Source: an uncultured Porphyromonadaceae bacterium (lineage in GTDB: Bacteria; Bacteroidota; Bacteroidia; Bacteroidales; Muribaculaceae). Taken from it: a stretch of DNA of 6,182 nucleotides. Where the stretch lies: NCBI GenBank assembly GCA_902494595.1, contig CABUTY010000089.1:1-6182 (forward strand). Direction: 5' to 3'. Made by a program: the position numbers and the translations under genes. The notes under the pieces are model-generated. The model made no database searches and was not told where the DNA came from. It worked only from the letters and a program-made list of their open reading frames with translations. Shown here piece by piece: positions 1 to 5,575 of the stretch; position 1 is the stretch's first letter, and each line of letters opens with the position of its first letter.

Positions 1-182
1 ACTCCCTCTTCAACTCGCGGAATTTCCGCGAAAATCCACCGCCCCTGCGTAAACAATTTTTAAGGAACAGAGCCTTAATAACATTTCGGGAGAGCTGCCG
101 CCGACGCGACAGCTCTCTTTTCCTATGAGCCGCGCTTTTATTGAATCACATAACTGAACCGGAACTGCACTTTCATTTAAAG
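1..182. other. Left-edge intergenic region, possible tail of an upstream gene
   Basis: I can name no gene here. All three plus frames are open at the left edge and stop early: frame 1 at 61-63 (TAA), frame 2 at 50-52 (TAA), frame 3 at 126-128 (TGA). Frame 1 or 2 could be the last codons of an upstream plus-strand gene ended by the hairpin at 90-121, while frame 3 would have to read through that hairpin. None of the short peptides is recognisable. A perfect inverted repeat (CGCGGAA, T, TTCCGCG) lies at 16-30, and a 5-bp hairpin (TAAGG/CCTTA) at 61-77. Positions 122-182 show nothing I can interpret. Confidence 0.4.
90..121 (+). terminator. Rho-independent terminator of an upstream unit
   Basis: An 8-bp perfect stem (GAGAGCTG at 90-97 with CAGCTCTC at 110-117) encloses a 12-nt loop and is followed by TTTT at 118-121. 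It lies upstream of the sufE promoter, so it probably ends transcription of a plus-strand gene beyond the left edge. The T-tract is short, so it may be a moderate terminator. Confidence 0.65.
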
Positions 183-213
183 TTGCAGACTAAGCCGATT
201 TTTATTAACTTTG
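183..213 (+). promoter_or_regulatory. Bacteroidota-type promoter for sufE and the transporter
   Basis: The -7 box TAACTTTG (206-213) matches TAnnTTTG exactly. A TTG (-33 element) sits at 183-185, 20 bp upstream. This is the spacing known for the primary sigma factor of Bacteroides and Flavobacterium. Transcription should start at about 217-221, leaving a short AT-rich leader of 16-20 nt before the ATG at 237. No Shine-Dalgarno sequence is visible, which is usual in this phylum. Confidence 0.75.
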
Positions 214-236
214 GCAATTGAACAAAATAGAATATT

Positions 237-677
237 ATGTCGAGCATAAACGAGACACAAGACGAAATAATAGAAGAGTTCGAGGGAATCGGCGACTGGA
301 TGGATCGCTATTCCTACATCATAGAGCAGGGAAGCACACTTCCTCCCTACCCCGATAGCGAGAAGACGCCTGCCAATCTCATCGAGGGGTGCCAGAGCCG
401 TGTATGGATATCGGCACACCGTGCAGAGGACGGGCGCATACACTTCGACTCCGACTCCGACGCCATGATAGTTAAAGGAATAGTGGCGCTACTGATGCGG
501 GTTCTCAACGACCGCACGCCGCAGGAAATCCTCGACGCCGACCTCTATTTCATCGACCGGATAGGTCTGTCGGAACACCTCTCCCCCACACGCAGCAACG
601 GCCTGGTGGCCATGGTAAAGCAGATCCGCGACTATGCCACCGCCTTCAGCCTCCTCGACAAAACAAAGACGAACTAA
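237..677 (+). CDS. sufE: SufE-family cysteine desulfuration protein
   Basis: This 146-residue protein is a SufE-type sulfur acceptor, close to the usual family length of about 140. SufE proteins take persulfide sulfur from a SufS-type cysteine desulfurase in the cytosol and pass it on for Fe-S cluster assembly. The acceptor cysteine is seen as Cys52 in the family motif LIEGCQSRVW (48-57). Two other conserved stretches are present: SDAMIVKGIVALL around 74-86 and SPTRSNGL at 116-123. The ATG at 237 follows a good promoter and an A/T-rich leader, which fixes the start. No sufS, sufB, sufC or sufD is within the window; the only same-strand neighbour is a peptide transporter 38 bp downstream, probably co-transcribed. 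The stop codon lies within a 19-bp tandem duplication. CsdE is a homologous alternative, but the sulfur-acceptor role is clear. Confidence 0.95.
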   Translation: MSSINETQDEIIEEFEGIGDWMDRYSYIIEQGSTLPPYPDSEKTPANLIEGCQSRVWISAHRAEDGRIHFDSDSDAMIVKGIVALLMRVLNDRTPQEILDADLYFIDRIGLSEHLSPTRSNGLVAMVKQIRDYATAFSLLDKTKTN

Positions 678-700
678 CAAAACAAAGACGAACTAACAAA
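658..700 (+). repeat. 19-bp tandem duplication across the sufE stop codon
   Basis: The sequence has period 19 from 658 to 700, about 2.3 copies without mismatch; the unit is AAAACAAAGACGAACTAAC (660-678 and 679-697). The first copy supplies the last sufE codons and its TAA stop (675-677). The second copy lies in the 38-bp gap before the transporter gene. Because 19 is not a multiple of three, extra copies change only the spacer and not the sufE product. Confidence 0.95.
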
Positions 701-715
701 CCAAACCTAACCCCT

Positions 716-2386
716 ATGCTACTTTCAATCGCGCAATTCTGGCAGGAACATTCGGCACTGGCCATCCTGCTGTGCATCCTGGCTTTGGTGATACCCCTGC
801 TGGTATTCTATTGCATCAAGGCACATCGTGACCATCCCAAAGGGCTGATACCGGCCGCCATCGCCAACATGGGCGAACGATTCGGCTATTACATCATGAA
901 CGCCGTGCTTCTCCTCTTCCTCTGCTCCAAGTTCGGCATCAGCGACGCCGCCGCTGGTTGGATTTACGCCGTGTTCTACTTCCTCATCTACGTGTTGAGT
1001 CTCCCGGGCGGCATGATTGCCGACCGTACCCAGAAGTACAAAGGCACCATCATCTCCGGTCTACTGGCCATGGCCGTGGGTTATGCGCTACTCTCCATCC
1101 CAGTATTCTCCGACGGTCCTTCAGGCGGCGTGTCGTGGGTACTCGTGTTCACCTGCTTCGCGCTCTTCGTGATAGCTTTCGGCAACGGCCTGTTCAAAGG
1201 AAACCTTCAGGCCATAGTGGGCCAGCTTTACGACAATTTCGAGGCCGAGGCCGCCAAGAAGGGTGCCCGCGAGCTTGAAATAGCCAAGAGCCGCCGCGAC
1301 TCCGGTTTCCAGATATTCTACGTGTTCATCAACATCGGCGGCGTGATAGCCCCCTTCATAGCCCCGCTGCTCCGCGAGTTCTGGCTAAAGGCCCATAATC
1401 TCGCCTATAACGCCGACCTGCCCCGTCTCTGCCACAAACTCCTCAACGATGCCGGAAGCATGTCGCCCGGCGACCATGCAAACCTCGCAGAACTGGCCGG
1501 CAAAGTCGGTTACGAAGGTGCCGTCGACAGCGGTTTCTGCACTCAGTATCTCGAAATCTTCAACACCGGCGTGCACTTCTCATTCATAGCCTCCGTGGTG
1601 GCAATGCTCATATCCCTGGGCGTATTCGCCTGGGTGATGAAACGTCTCCCCAACCCGGTCAAGAAATCAAAGAACGACAACAAGGTATCTCCGGCCGAGG
1701 CCCAGCACGACGCCAAGGAAATCAAACAGCGCATGTTTGCCCTCTATGCCGTGCTCCTCGTGGTGGTATTCTTCTGGTTCTCGTTCCATCAGAACGGTCA
1801 GTCGCTCTCCGTATTCGCCCGCGACTTCGTAAAGACCGACAACGTCGCTCCCGAAATATGGCAGTGCATCAACCCCTTCTTCGTGATTGTGCTCACCCCG
1901 ATCATCATGCTGATCTTCGGAGCCCTGGCACGCCGCAACCGCGACATATCCACGCCCAAGAAGATTGCCCTCGGTATGGCCATCACGGCCATGGCTTACG
2001 TGTTCCTGATGGTCGTAGCGCTGGTCTACAATTACCCCTCGGGCGAAGAGTTCAAGGGTCTGGCCGAAGCCGTCAAGGAATCTATGAAGGCAGGTCCCGT
2101 GGTGCTTATACTCACCTACTTCTTCCTCACCGTCGCCGAGCTTTTCATTTCGCCGTTAGGACTCTCGTTCGTGTCGAAAATCGCCCCCAAGCACCTGCAG
2201 GGCATTTGCCAGGGTCTATGGCTCTCATCGACTGCTATCGGAAACCTCTTCATAGCCTTGGGCGTGACGATGCTCAACTCATTCCCCCATCAGTGGGAAT
2301 GCTGGGCAGTATTCGCCGGCCTATGCCTCCTTTCCATGGGCGTGATGTTCTCCATGGTAAAATGGCTGGAGAGAGTCACCAAGTAA
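716..2386 (+). CDS. POT/PTR2-family proton-coupled peptide transporter (MFS)
   Basis: This 556-residue inner-membrane protein belongs to the proton-dependent oligopeptide transporter family, which imports di- and tripeptides. Family marks in order are GERFGYY (53-59, first transmembrane helix of the core), PGGMIADR (97-104), GNGLFKGN (156-163, with conserved Lys161), IFYVFINIGG (200-209, PTR2 signature), FWFSFHQNGQSL (353-364) and AELFISPLGLS (474-484, with conserved Glu475). An additional hydrophobic helix at about 14-34 precedes the core. A long hydrophilic segment (about 221-283) and a linker rich in Lys, Asn and Asp (about 309-340) separate the halves. In the usual ExxER motif the first Glu is Asn51, and the TM7 position before Gln, often Glu elsewhere, is His358. 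I recall both as common in Bacteroidota members. The gene follows sufE by 38 bp without its own visible promoter and ends at a strong terminator. Substrate range cannot be read from sequence. Confidence 0.93.
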   Translation: MLLSIAQFWQEHSALAILLCILALVIPLLVFYCIKAHRDHPKGLIPAAIANMGERFGYYIMNAVLLLFLCSKFGISDAAAGWIYAVFYFLIYVLSLPGGMIADRTQKYKGTIISGLLAMAVGYALLSIPVFSDGPSGGVSWVLVFTCFALFVIAFGNGLFKGNLQAIVGQLYDNFEAEAAKKGARELEIAKSRRDSGFQIFYVFINIGGVIAPFIAPLLREFWLKAHNLAYNADLPRLCHKLLNDAGSMSPGDHANLAELAGKVGYEGAVDSGFCTQYLEIFNTGVHFSFIASVVAMLISLGVFAWVMKRLPNPVKKSKNDNKVSPAEAQHDAKEIKQRMFALYAVLLVVVFFWFSFHQNGQSLSVFARDFVKTDNVAPEIWQCINPFFVIVLTPIIMLIFGALARRNRDISTPKKIALGMAITAMAYVFLMVVALVYNYPSGEEFKGLAEAVKESMKAGPVVLILTYFFLTVAELFISPLGLSFVSKIAPKHLQGICQGLWLSSTAIGNLFIALGVTMLNSFPHQWECWAVFAGLCLLSMGVMFSMVKWLERVTK

Positions 2387-2423
2387 TTCCACAGCTCCAT
2401 ACAGCCAAGATAGCCTTATACAG

Positions 2424-2455
2424 TGCGGACTCCTTCCGGAGTCCGCATTCCTTTT
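2424..2455 (+). terminator. Strong rho-independent terminator after the transporter gene
   Basis: A perfect 10-bp stem (TGCGGACTCC at 2424-2433 with GGAGTCCGCA at 2438-2447) closes a TTCC loop and is followed by TTCCTTTT (2448-2455). It lies 38 bp after the transporter stop and ends the sufE-transporter unit. It also separates that unit from the next promoter at 2506. Confidence 0.9.
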
Positions 2456-2505
2456 ATCCGTATTCTTTTTCTATCTTCCTCACAGTCAGGATTTTACGCC
2501 ATCTA

Positions 2506-2537
2506 TTTGCGTAAAGCTCCGATTATTTGTATTTTTG
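2506..2537 (+). promoter_or_regulatory. Consensus Bacteroidota promoter abutting the methyltransferase start
   Basis: The -33 element TTTG (2506-2509), a 20-bp spacer and the -7 box TATTTTTG (2530-2537) match the Bacteroidota consensus throughout. Only 4 nt separate the -7 box from the ATG at 2542. Transcription should therefore begin at or within a few bases of the start codon, giving a leaderless or almost leaderless mRNA for the two-gene unit. Confidence 0.85.
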
Positions 2538-2541
2538 TAGA

Positions 2542-3300
2542 ATGGAATTGCGACAAGCACTCTATCTGATACCCGCAGGGCTCAGCGATGCGCCTTATAG
2601 AGATGTGATGCCGGCAGGCAATGTTGACATTATCCGGGGTATACGCCATTTCATCGTGGAGAATCTGCGCGAGGCGCGGCGTTTTCTGCGCCGGTGCGAC
2701 GCGTCGTTTCCCATCGACGACTGCGAGTTTCACGAACTGAACACGCGCACCGACCGCACCGGTCTGGCAGAATGGCTTCGTCCCCTTGCCGAGGGCAAAC
2801 CCATGGGACTTCTCAGCGATGCCGGCTGCCCCGCCGTCGCCGACCCCGGCGCCGATATTGTGGCCCTGGCTCAGAAGATGTCACTAAGAGTAATTCCTCT
2901 CGTTGGCCCCTCAAGCATACTTCTCGCTCTAATGGCCAGCGGCTTCAACGGCCAGGGCTTCGCGTTCAACGGTTATCTCCCGATAGAGCGACAGGCCAAG
3001 GAGGCCTCTATCGACCGCCTCGAACATGCCGCCCGCAGCAAGGGTATAACCCAGATTTTCATCGAGACCCCCTACCGCAACAACTCTCTTGTGGGGCTGC
3101 TTGCCGCGCGTCTCATGCCCGACACCCTTCTCTGCGTGGCTGCCGACATCACCGACCCACAACGCGAGAACATACGCACCATGCCGGCCAAGGCATGGAA
3201 AAACGCCACCTACGATTACGACAAACATCCAGCCATCTTCCTGATACACTCCACGGCCCATGCCCCGGCAGCAGCACGCAAGGGCCAGCATAAAAAATGA
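2542..3300 (+). CDS. RsmI-like SAM-dependent methyltransferase (tetrapyrrole-methylase fold), divergent paralogue
   Basis: The 252-residue product has the TP_methylase fold of RsmI, the 2'-O-methyltransferase acting on C1402 of 16S rRNA. SAM-site motifs are visible: LLSDAGCPAVADPG (90-103), VIPLVGPSS (117-125) and FIETPYRNNS, the counterpart of RsmI's ESTHR segment. Where E. coli RsmI has AEDTRHTG, this protein has VENLREARRFLRR (39-51), so the Asp-Thr pair is lost. That argues for a divergent paralogue with an altered target, not RsmI itself. Its true RNA or protein substrate is unknown, so I give no symbol. An in-frame TTG at 2527 would add five residues but lies upstream of the -7 box, so ATG 2542 is the start. 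The last codon overlaps the next gene by ATGA, which suggests translational coupling. Confidence 0.85.
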   Translation: MELRQALYLIPAGLSDAPYRDVMPAGNVDIIRGIRHFIVENLREARRFLRRCDASFPIDDCEFHELNTRTDRTGLAEWLRPLAEGKPMGLLSDAGCPAVADPGADIVALAQKMSLRVIPLVGPSSILLALMASGFNGQGFAFNGYLPIERQAKEASIDRLEHAARSKGITQIFIETPYRNNSLVGLLAARLMPDTLLCVAADITDPQRENIRTMPAKAWKNATYDYDKHPAIFLIHSTAHAPAAARKGQHKK

Positions 3301-4283
3301 AAAAGACCAGAATAGTTTTCGACCAGCCACAGTTACCCTTTGAAGAGTGGGCCTCGGAGATGCAGCCCATGCCGGCCTCCGGCCGCGCCGCTACCGCGCC
3401 TGACGACTCCGGCAACGAAACGGAGATAACACCCGCAAGCATCCGCGACAGACTCTATTACATATCTTTCGGTTCCGGATCAAGCGGCAACAGCTGCTAT
3501 ATAGGCACGGACCGAGGCGGTATAATCATAGACGCCGGCATCAACACCGACCAGATTTCCAAAGTTCTCGCCGACAATGGCGTGAGGATGGATAGCGTCA
3601 AGGCTCTTCTGCTGACCCACGACCATTCCGACCATGTGAGGTATGTCTATCAGCTACTACGCACGCACCGCCACATGAGCCTTTACTGCACGCCCCGCGT
3701 GCTCAACGGGCTCTTGCGTCGTCACAGCATTTCCAAAAGAATCAAAGACTACCATACTCCCATTTTCAAGGAAATACCCTTCAAGGTCGGGCGCATGGAA
3801 ATCACGGCTTTCGACGTACCTCACGACGGCAGCGACAACATGGGATTCTCCATCGACTTCGGCGAGCACACCTTCGTGTTGGCCACCGACCTCGGCGAAG
3901 TCAGCGAACGCGCACGCCATTATATGGGCAGGGCAAATTATCTGGTGATAGAGACCAACTACGACAGCGACATGCTCAGGCTTGGACGTTACCCTGAATA
4001 TCTCAAGGCGCGTATACGTGCCGCCAACGGACATCTCGACAACATGCAGACTGCCGAGTTCCTGAAAAGCATTGTACGGCCCGAACTAAGATACGTGTTT
4101 CTGTGTCATCTCTCGCGCGACAACAACACGCCGTCAAAAGCTCTGTCGGCAGTCAGGAACGCCCTTGAGGAAATCGGCAAGAAAGTGGGAAATGGCGAGG
4201 AAACGCTCTCCGACCGTCGCGCCGACATACAGGTGTCGGCTCTGCCCCGTTTCGAGGCCAGCAGATGGTTCGTGTTCAGATAA
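3297..4283 (+). CDS. Metallo-beta-lactamase-fold hydrolase, YycJ/WalJ-like
   Basis: The 328-residue protein has an MBL-fold core starting near residue 53 with YYISFGSGSSGNSCYIG (54-70), typical of YycJ/WalJ proteins. The metal-binding set is complete: HDHSDH at 108-113, His176 (VPHDGS), Asp198 (LATDLGE) and His271 (LCHLSRDN); a GHLDN motif lies at 245-249. Family members are linked to nuclease activity, and YycJ loss to raised mutation rates in Bacillus; that role is inferred here, not shown. The first 50 or so residues are an extension rich in Pro, Ser, Asp and Glu and probably disordered, starting MKKTRIVFDQPQLPFEEW. The ATG at 3297 overlaps the upstream TGA by 4 bp, so it is probably translated from the same mRNA as the methyltransferase. 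No signal peptide is seen, so it should be cytosolic. Confidence 0.88.
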   Translation: MKKTRIVFDQPQLPFEEWASEMQPMPASGRAATAPDDSGNETEITPASIRDRLYYISFGSGSSGNSCYIGTDRGGIIIDAGINTDQISKVLADNGVRMDSVKALLLTHDHSDHVRYVYQLLRTHRHMSLYCTPRVLNGLLRRHSISKRIKDYHTPIFKEIPFKVGRMEITAFDVPHDGSDNMGFSIDFGEHTFVLATDLGEVSERARHYMGRANYLVIETNYDSDMLRLGRYPEYLKARIRAANGHLDNMQTAEFLKSIVRPELRYVFLCHLSRDNNTPSKALSAVRNALEEIGKKVGNGEETLSDRRADIQVSALPRFEASRWFVFR

Positions 4284-4321
4284 ACGGGGCGCAAGGAGCT
4301 GCCAAAGAGGGATGGGCTCCT
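4284..4321. terminator. Possible weak hairpin between convergent genes
   Basis: The 38-bp gap between the convergent stops holds a 6-bp inverted repeat (AGGAGC at 4294-4299 with GCTCCT at 4316-4321). Two more CC/GG pairs are possible after a bulge. Neither strand has a T-tract next to it, so intrinsic termination is doubtful. It may act with Rho, or the opposing transcripts may simply collide or overlap. Confidence 0.3.
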
Positions 4322-4894
4322 CTATCCGCAGGGGTTGTTGCGCGACACGGTGATGGTCATCATGGCCGTCTCCAGACCTGAATCGGTCGTCTTCCTGTCT
4401 ACCCTGAAAGATACGTATCCTCCTGTAAATGCGTAGCATACGATACCGGCGCCATCCCTTACACTTCTGTCAACCATATCTTTGTCGGCAAGCTTCATCG
4501 AAGAAAGGATGTAGGCGGTAAGATCTTCGGCGAGGAGGTCTCCCTGGGCGGTATTGCTCACGGTAACCGTCACCGGGTCGGCCACTTCCACCTTCCATAC
4601 GCCAGGCTTCCCTTCAAGGTCGGTGTATAAAGGGATTCCCTGGCCGTCGGTAAGAAGTCCTGTGTAATCGTAATCGGCATCTCTGAGGGTCTCGCCCAAA
4701 TGCAGGGCATCTGCCACGCTGCGTATGGTCATGGCAATGTCATTGTCGGCATGGAACGATGCAGGCACCGTGTCGGTGCTGACACGTACCGTGTCGCTTA
4801 TCGACGACTTGTCGCCGCGGCCCGTGCACGACTCCGCCGTCAGCATCAATATCATGCCGGCCAAGCCGGCCATTATTACATTGCTCAGTTTCAC
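4322..4894 (-). CDS. Putative secreted lipoprotein of unknown function
   Basis: I do not recognise this 190-residue protein. It begins with a short charged N-terminus (MKLSN) and a hydrophobic stretch ending in LTAESC, with Cys23 as candidate lipidation site. The lipobox is imperfect, having Glu at -2. A polar linker rich in Ser, Thr and Asp (about 24-55) follows, then a mixed region with DYDYTGLLTDGQGIPLY (74-90) and alternating beta-like segments (WKVEVADPVTVTVSN, GGYVSFRVDRK, AMMTITVSR), suggesting a small beta-rich envelope domain. The start is GTG (4894-4892); an in-frame TAA lies four codons upstream, so the frame cannot extend further. ATG at codon 8 is the only close alternative but would lose the positive charge. 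It has its own promoter and is convergent with the MBL-fold gene. Confidence 0.75.
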   Translation of the reverse strand: MKLSNVIMAGLAGMILMLTAESCTGRGDKSSISDTVRVSTDTVPASFHADNDIAMTIRSVADALHLGETLRDADYDYTGLLTDGQGIPLYTDLEGKPGVWKVEVADPVTVTVSNTAQGDLLAEDLTAYILSSMKLADKDMVDRSVRDGAGIVCYAFTGGYVSFRVDRKTTDSGLETAMMTITVSRNNPCG

Positions 4895-4898
4895 GCCG

Positions 4899-4929
4899 CA
4901 AAATTATACATATATCGCGACATAACATA
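4899..4929 (-). promoter_or_regulatory. Promoter of the lipoprotein gene
   Basis: On the minus strand the -7 box TAATTTTG (4906-4899) matches TAnnTTTG, and TATG (4929-4926), one mismatch from TTTG, lies 19 bp upstream. Four bases separate the -7 box from the GTG start at 4894, again predicting a leaderless or nearly leaderless mRNA. The element begins just 12 bp beyond the T-tract of the preceding TM2-gene terminator, so the two minus-strand genes are separate units. Confidence 0.7.
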
Positions 4930-4941
4930 ATTATGCGGCAA

Positions 4942-4971
4942 CAAAAATAAAACGGACCTCGAAAGGCCCGT
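4942..4971 (-). terminator. UUCG-loop terminator after the TM2 gene
   Basis: On the minus strand, ACGGGCCT pairs with AGGTCCGT (8 pairs, one G-U) around a TTCG tetraloop (4971-4952) and is followed by TTTTATTTTTG (4951-4941). A stable UUCG loop with a T-rich tail is a classic intrinsic terminator. It lies 27 bp past the TM2-gene stop and insulates that gene from the lipoprotein gene downstream. Confidence 0.9.
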
Positions 4972-4998
4972 CGTTGGTGCTGTTTGTTACCCCTTTCT

Positions 4999-5301
4999 TT
5001 AGAAAACAGGAAATTCCTTAGGGTTGCACTGGTATTTTGCCATAAACTCCTGGTCGGTCATGGTGAGCATCATTATGCCCTGTATAAGGTTTATGATACC
5101 CCATGCGCCGCAGGTCACCAAGTTGAGTACGATGCAGATTATTCCGCCGGTGGTCTTGCCCATGCAGAAATACTGCAGACCCAGACCGCCGAGGAATATG
5201 GCCATAAGGCCGCACAGCGTTTTCTTGCATTCCTGCTGCGGACAATTCGGTTGCTCCGGATACATTGCTTTCAGAGATTGTGAACGCGGCTCTACATTCA
5301 T
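4999..5301 (-). CDS. TM2-domain small membrane protein
   Basis: This 100-residue protein carries a TM2 domain: two hydrophobic helices at about 31-47 and 53-79, joined by a turn with FCMGKTTGG (45-53) and preceded by IFLGGLGLQ (35-43), the usual FLGGxG...F/Y..G pattern. The N-terminus is polar with cysteines at 20, 25 and 30 (CPQQEC then C). The C-terminus is short and soluble, with MTDQEFMAKY at 81-90. Most TM2 proteins have an Asp in the second helix (IID); here it is Asn71. The role of bacterial TM2 proteins is not established, so only inner-membrane location is inferred. Start ATG 5301 has a possible GGAG 10 nt upstream; Met13 is an alternative start. It has its own promoter with a leader of about 70-75 nt and a strong terminator. 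Confidence 0.85.
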   Translation of the reverse strand: MNVEPRSQSLKAMYPEQPNCPQQECKKTLCGLMAIFLGGLGLQYFCMGKTTGGIICIVLNLVTCGAWGIINLIQGIMMLTMTDQEFMAKYQCNPKEFPVF

Positions 5302-5375
5302 TAAAATTTTACTCCAAGGCTTCGCGCCTCAGGGAGAAAGAAGCCTGCTCCTTGACGGACTTTCCCCCGTTTCAC
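5302..5375 (-). promoter_or_regulatory. Structured 5' leader of the TM2 gene
   Basis: Between the predicted start of transcription (about 5372-5375) and the ATG at 5301 is a leader of about 70-75 nt. It contains a perfect 7-bp inverted repeat (minus-strand AGGCTTC at 5346-5340 with GAAGCCT at 5323-5317) enclosing 16 nt. GGAG and an A/T-rich run then precede the ATG. No known riboswitch class is recognised. Confidence 0.45.
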
Positions 5376-5378
5376 CAA

Positions 5379-5409
5379 CAAAATTACAATTTTTTTGCAC
5401 CAATACAAA
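5379..5409 (-). promoter_or_regulatory. Promoter of the TM2 gene
   Basis: On the minus strand, TTTG (5409-5406), a 19-bp spacer and TAATTTTG (5386-5379) match the Bacteroidota promoter consensus in full. It lies 78 bp upstream of the TM2 ATG and points away from the divergent methyltransferase gene at 5576. Confidence 0.85.
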
Positions 5410-5539
5410 ATTCCGGCATCGAGGCGCGTCCCACTGCCACGTTTTTTTGGTATCACAGACCTGCCATGAGCTGCACCGAGAGCTCACAGACCTTACCGGA
5501 ACAGCACCGAGTTCACCACCGAACTGTCAATGTAAAATA
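5410..5539. other. Intergenic DNA between divergent promoters
   Basis: No gene is visible between the two divergent promoters. A seven-T run (5442-5448) is not preceded by a convincing stem. An 8-bp direct repeat GCACCGAG occurs at 5473-5480 and 5504-5511. Small inverted repeats, such as AGTTC/GAACT around 5510-5525, are too short to interpret. Confidence 0.4.
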
Positions 5540-5571
5540 TTTCCACGGCTTACATATTTTTTGTAATTTTG
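5540..5571 (+). promoter_or_regulatory. Promoter of the RsmF-like gene
   Basis: The -7 box TAATTTTG (5564-5571) matches the consensus. The -33 position is only TTTC (5540-5543) at a 20-bp spacing. The -7 box ends 4 nt before the ATG at 5576, so the mRNA should be leaderless or nearly so. Confidence 0.65.
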
Positions 5572-5575
5572 TGGT

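Noticed and set aside
1858..2514. Plus-strand open frame of 218 codons
   Set aside because: It overlaps the 3' half of the peptide transporter in another frame. Its composition is rich in Arg, His and Pro and it shows no family motif; the transporter frame carries all conserved motifs.
2527..2541. Upstream TTG start for the RsmI-like protein
   Set aside because: It lies before the -7 box of a consensus promoter, so it would not be on the transcript; ATG 2542 gives the usual N-terminus.
2694..3293. Plus-strand open frame of 199 codons
   Set aside because: A shifted-frame shadow of the RsmI-like gene, Arg-rich and without recognisable domains.
2929..3442. Two minus-strand open frames opposite the methyltransferase-hydrolase junction
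   Set aside because: Antisense shadows with no promoter and no family motif. The plus-strand genes here are well supported.
5412..5448. Possible terminator ending in seven Ts
   Set aside because: Only a 4-bp GGCA/TGCC pairing with a long loop precedes the T run, and no plus-strand gene ends here.
5473..5511. GCACCGAG direct repeat as a CRISPR-like or operator array
   Set aside because: Only two 8-bp copies are present, with no regular array.
5024..5566. Plus-strand open frame of 180 codons
   Set aside because: Antisense to the TM2 gene and running through its promoter and leader. The composition is not protein-like and there is no domain.
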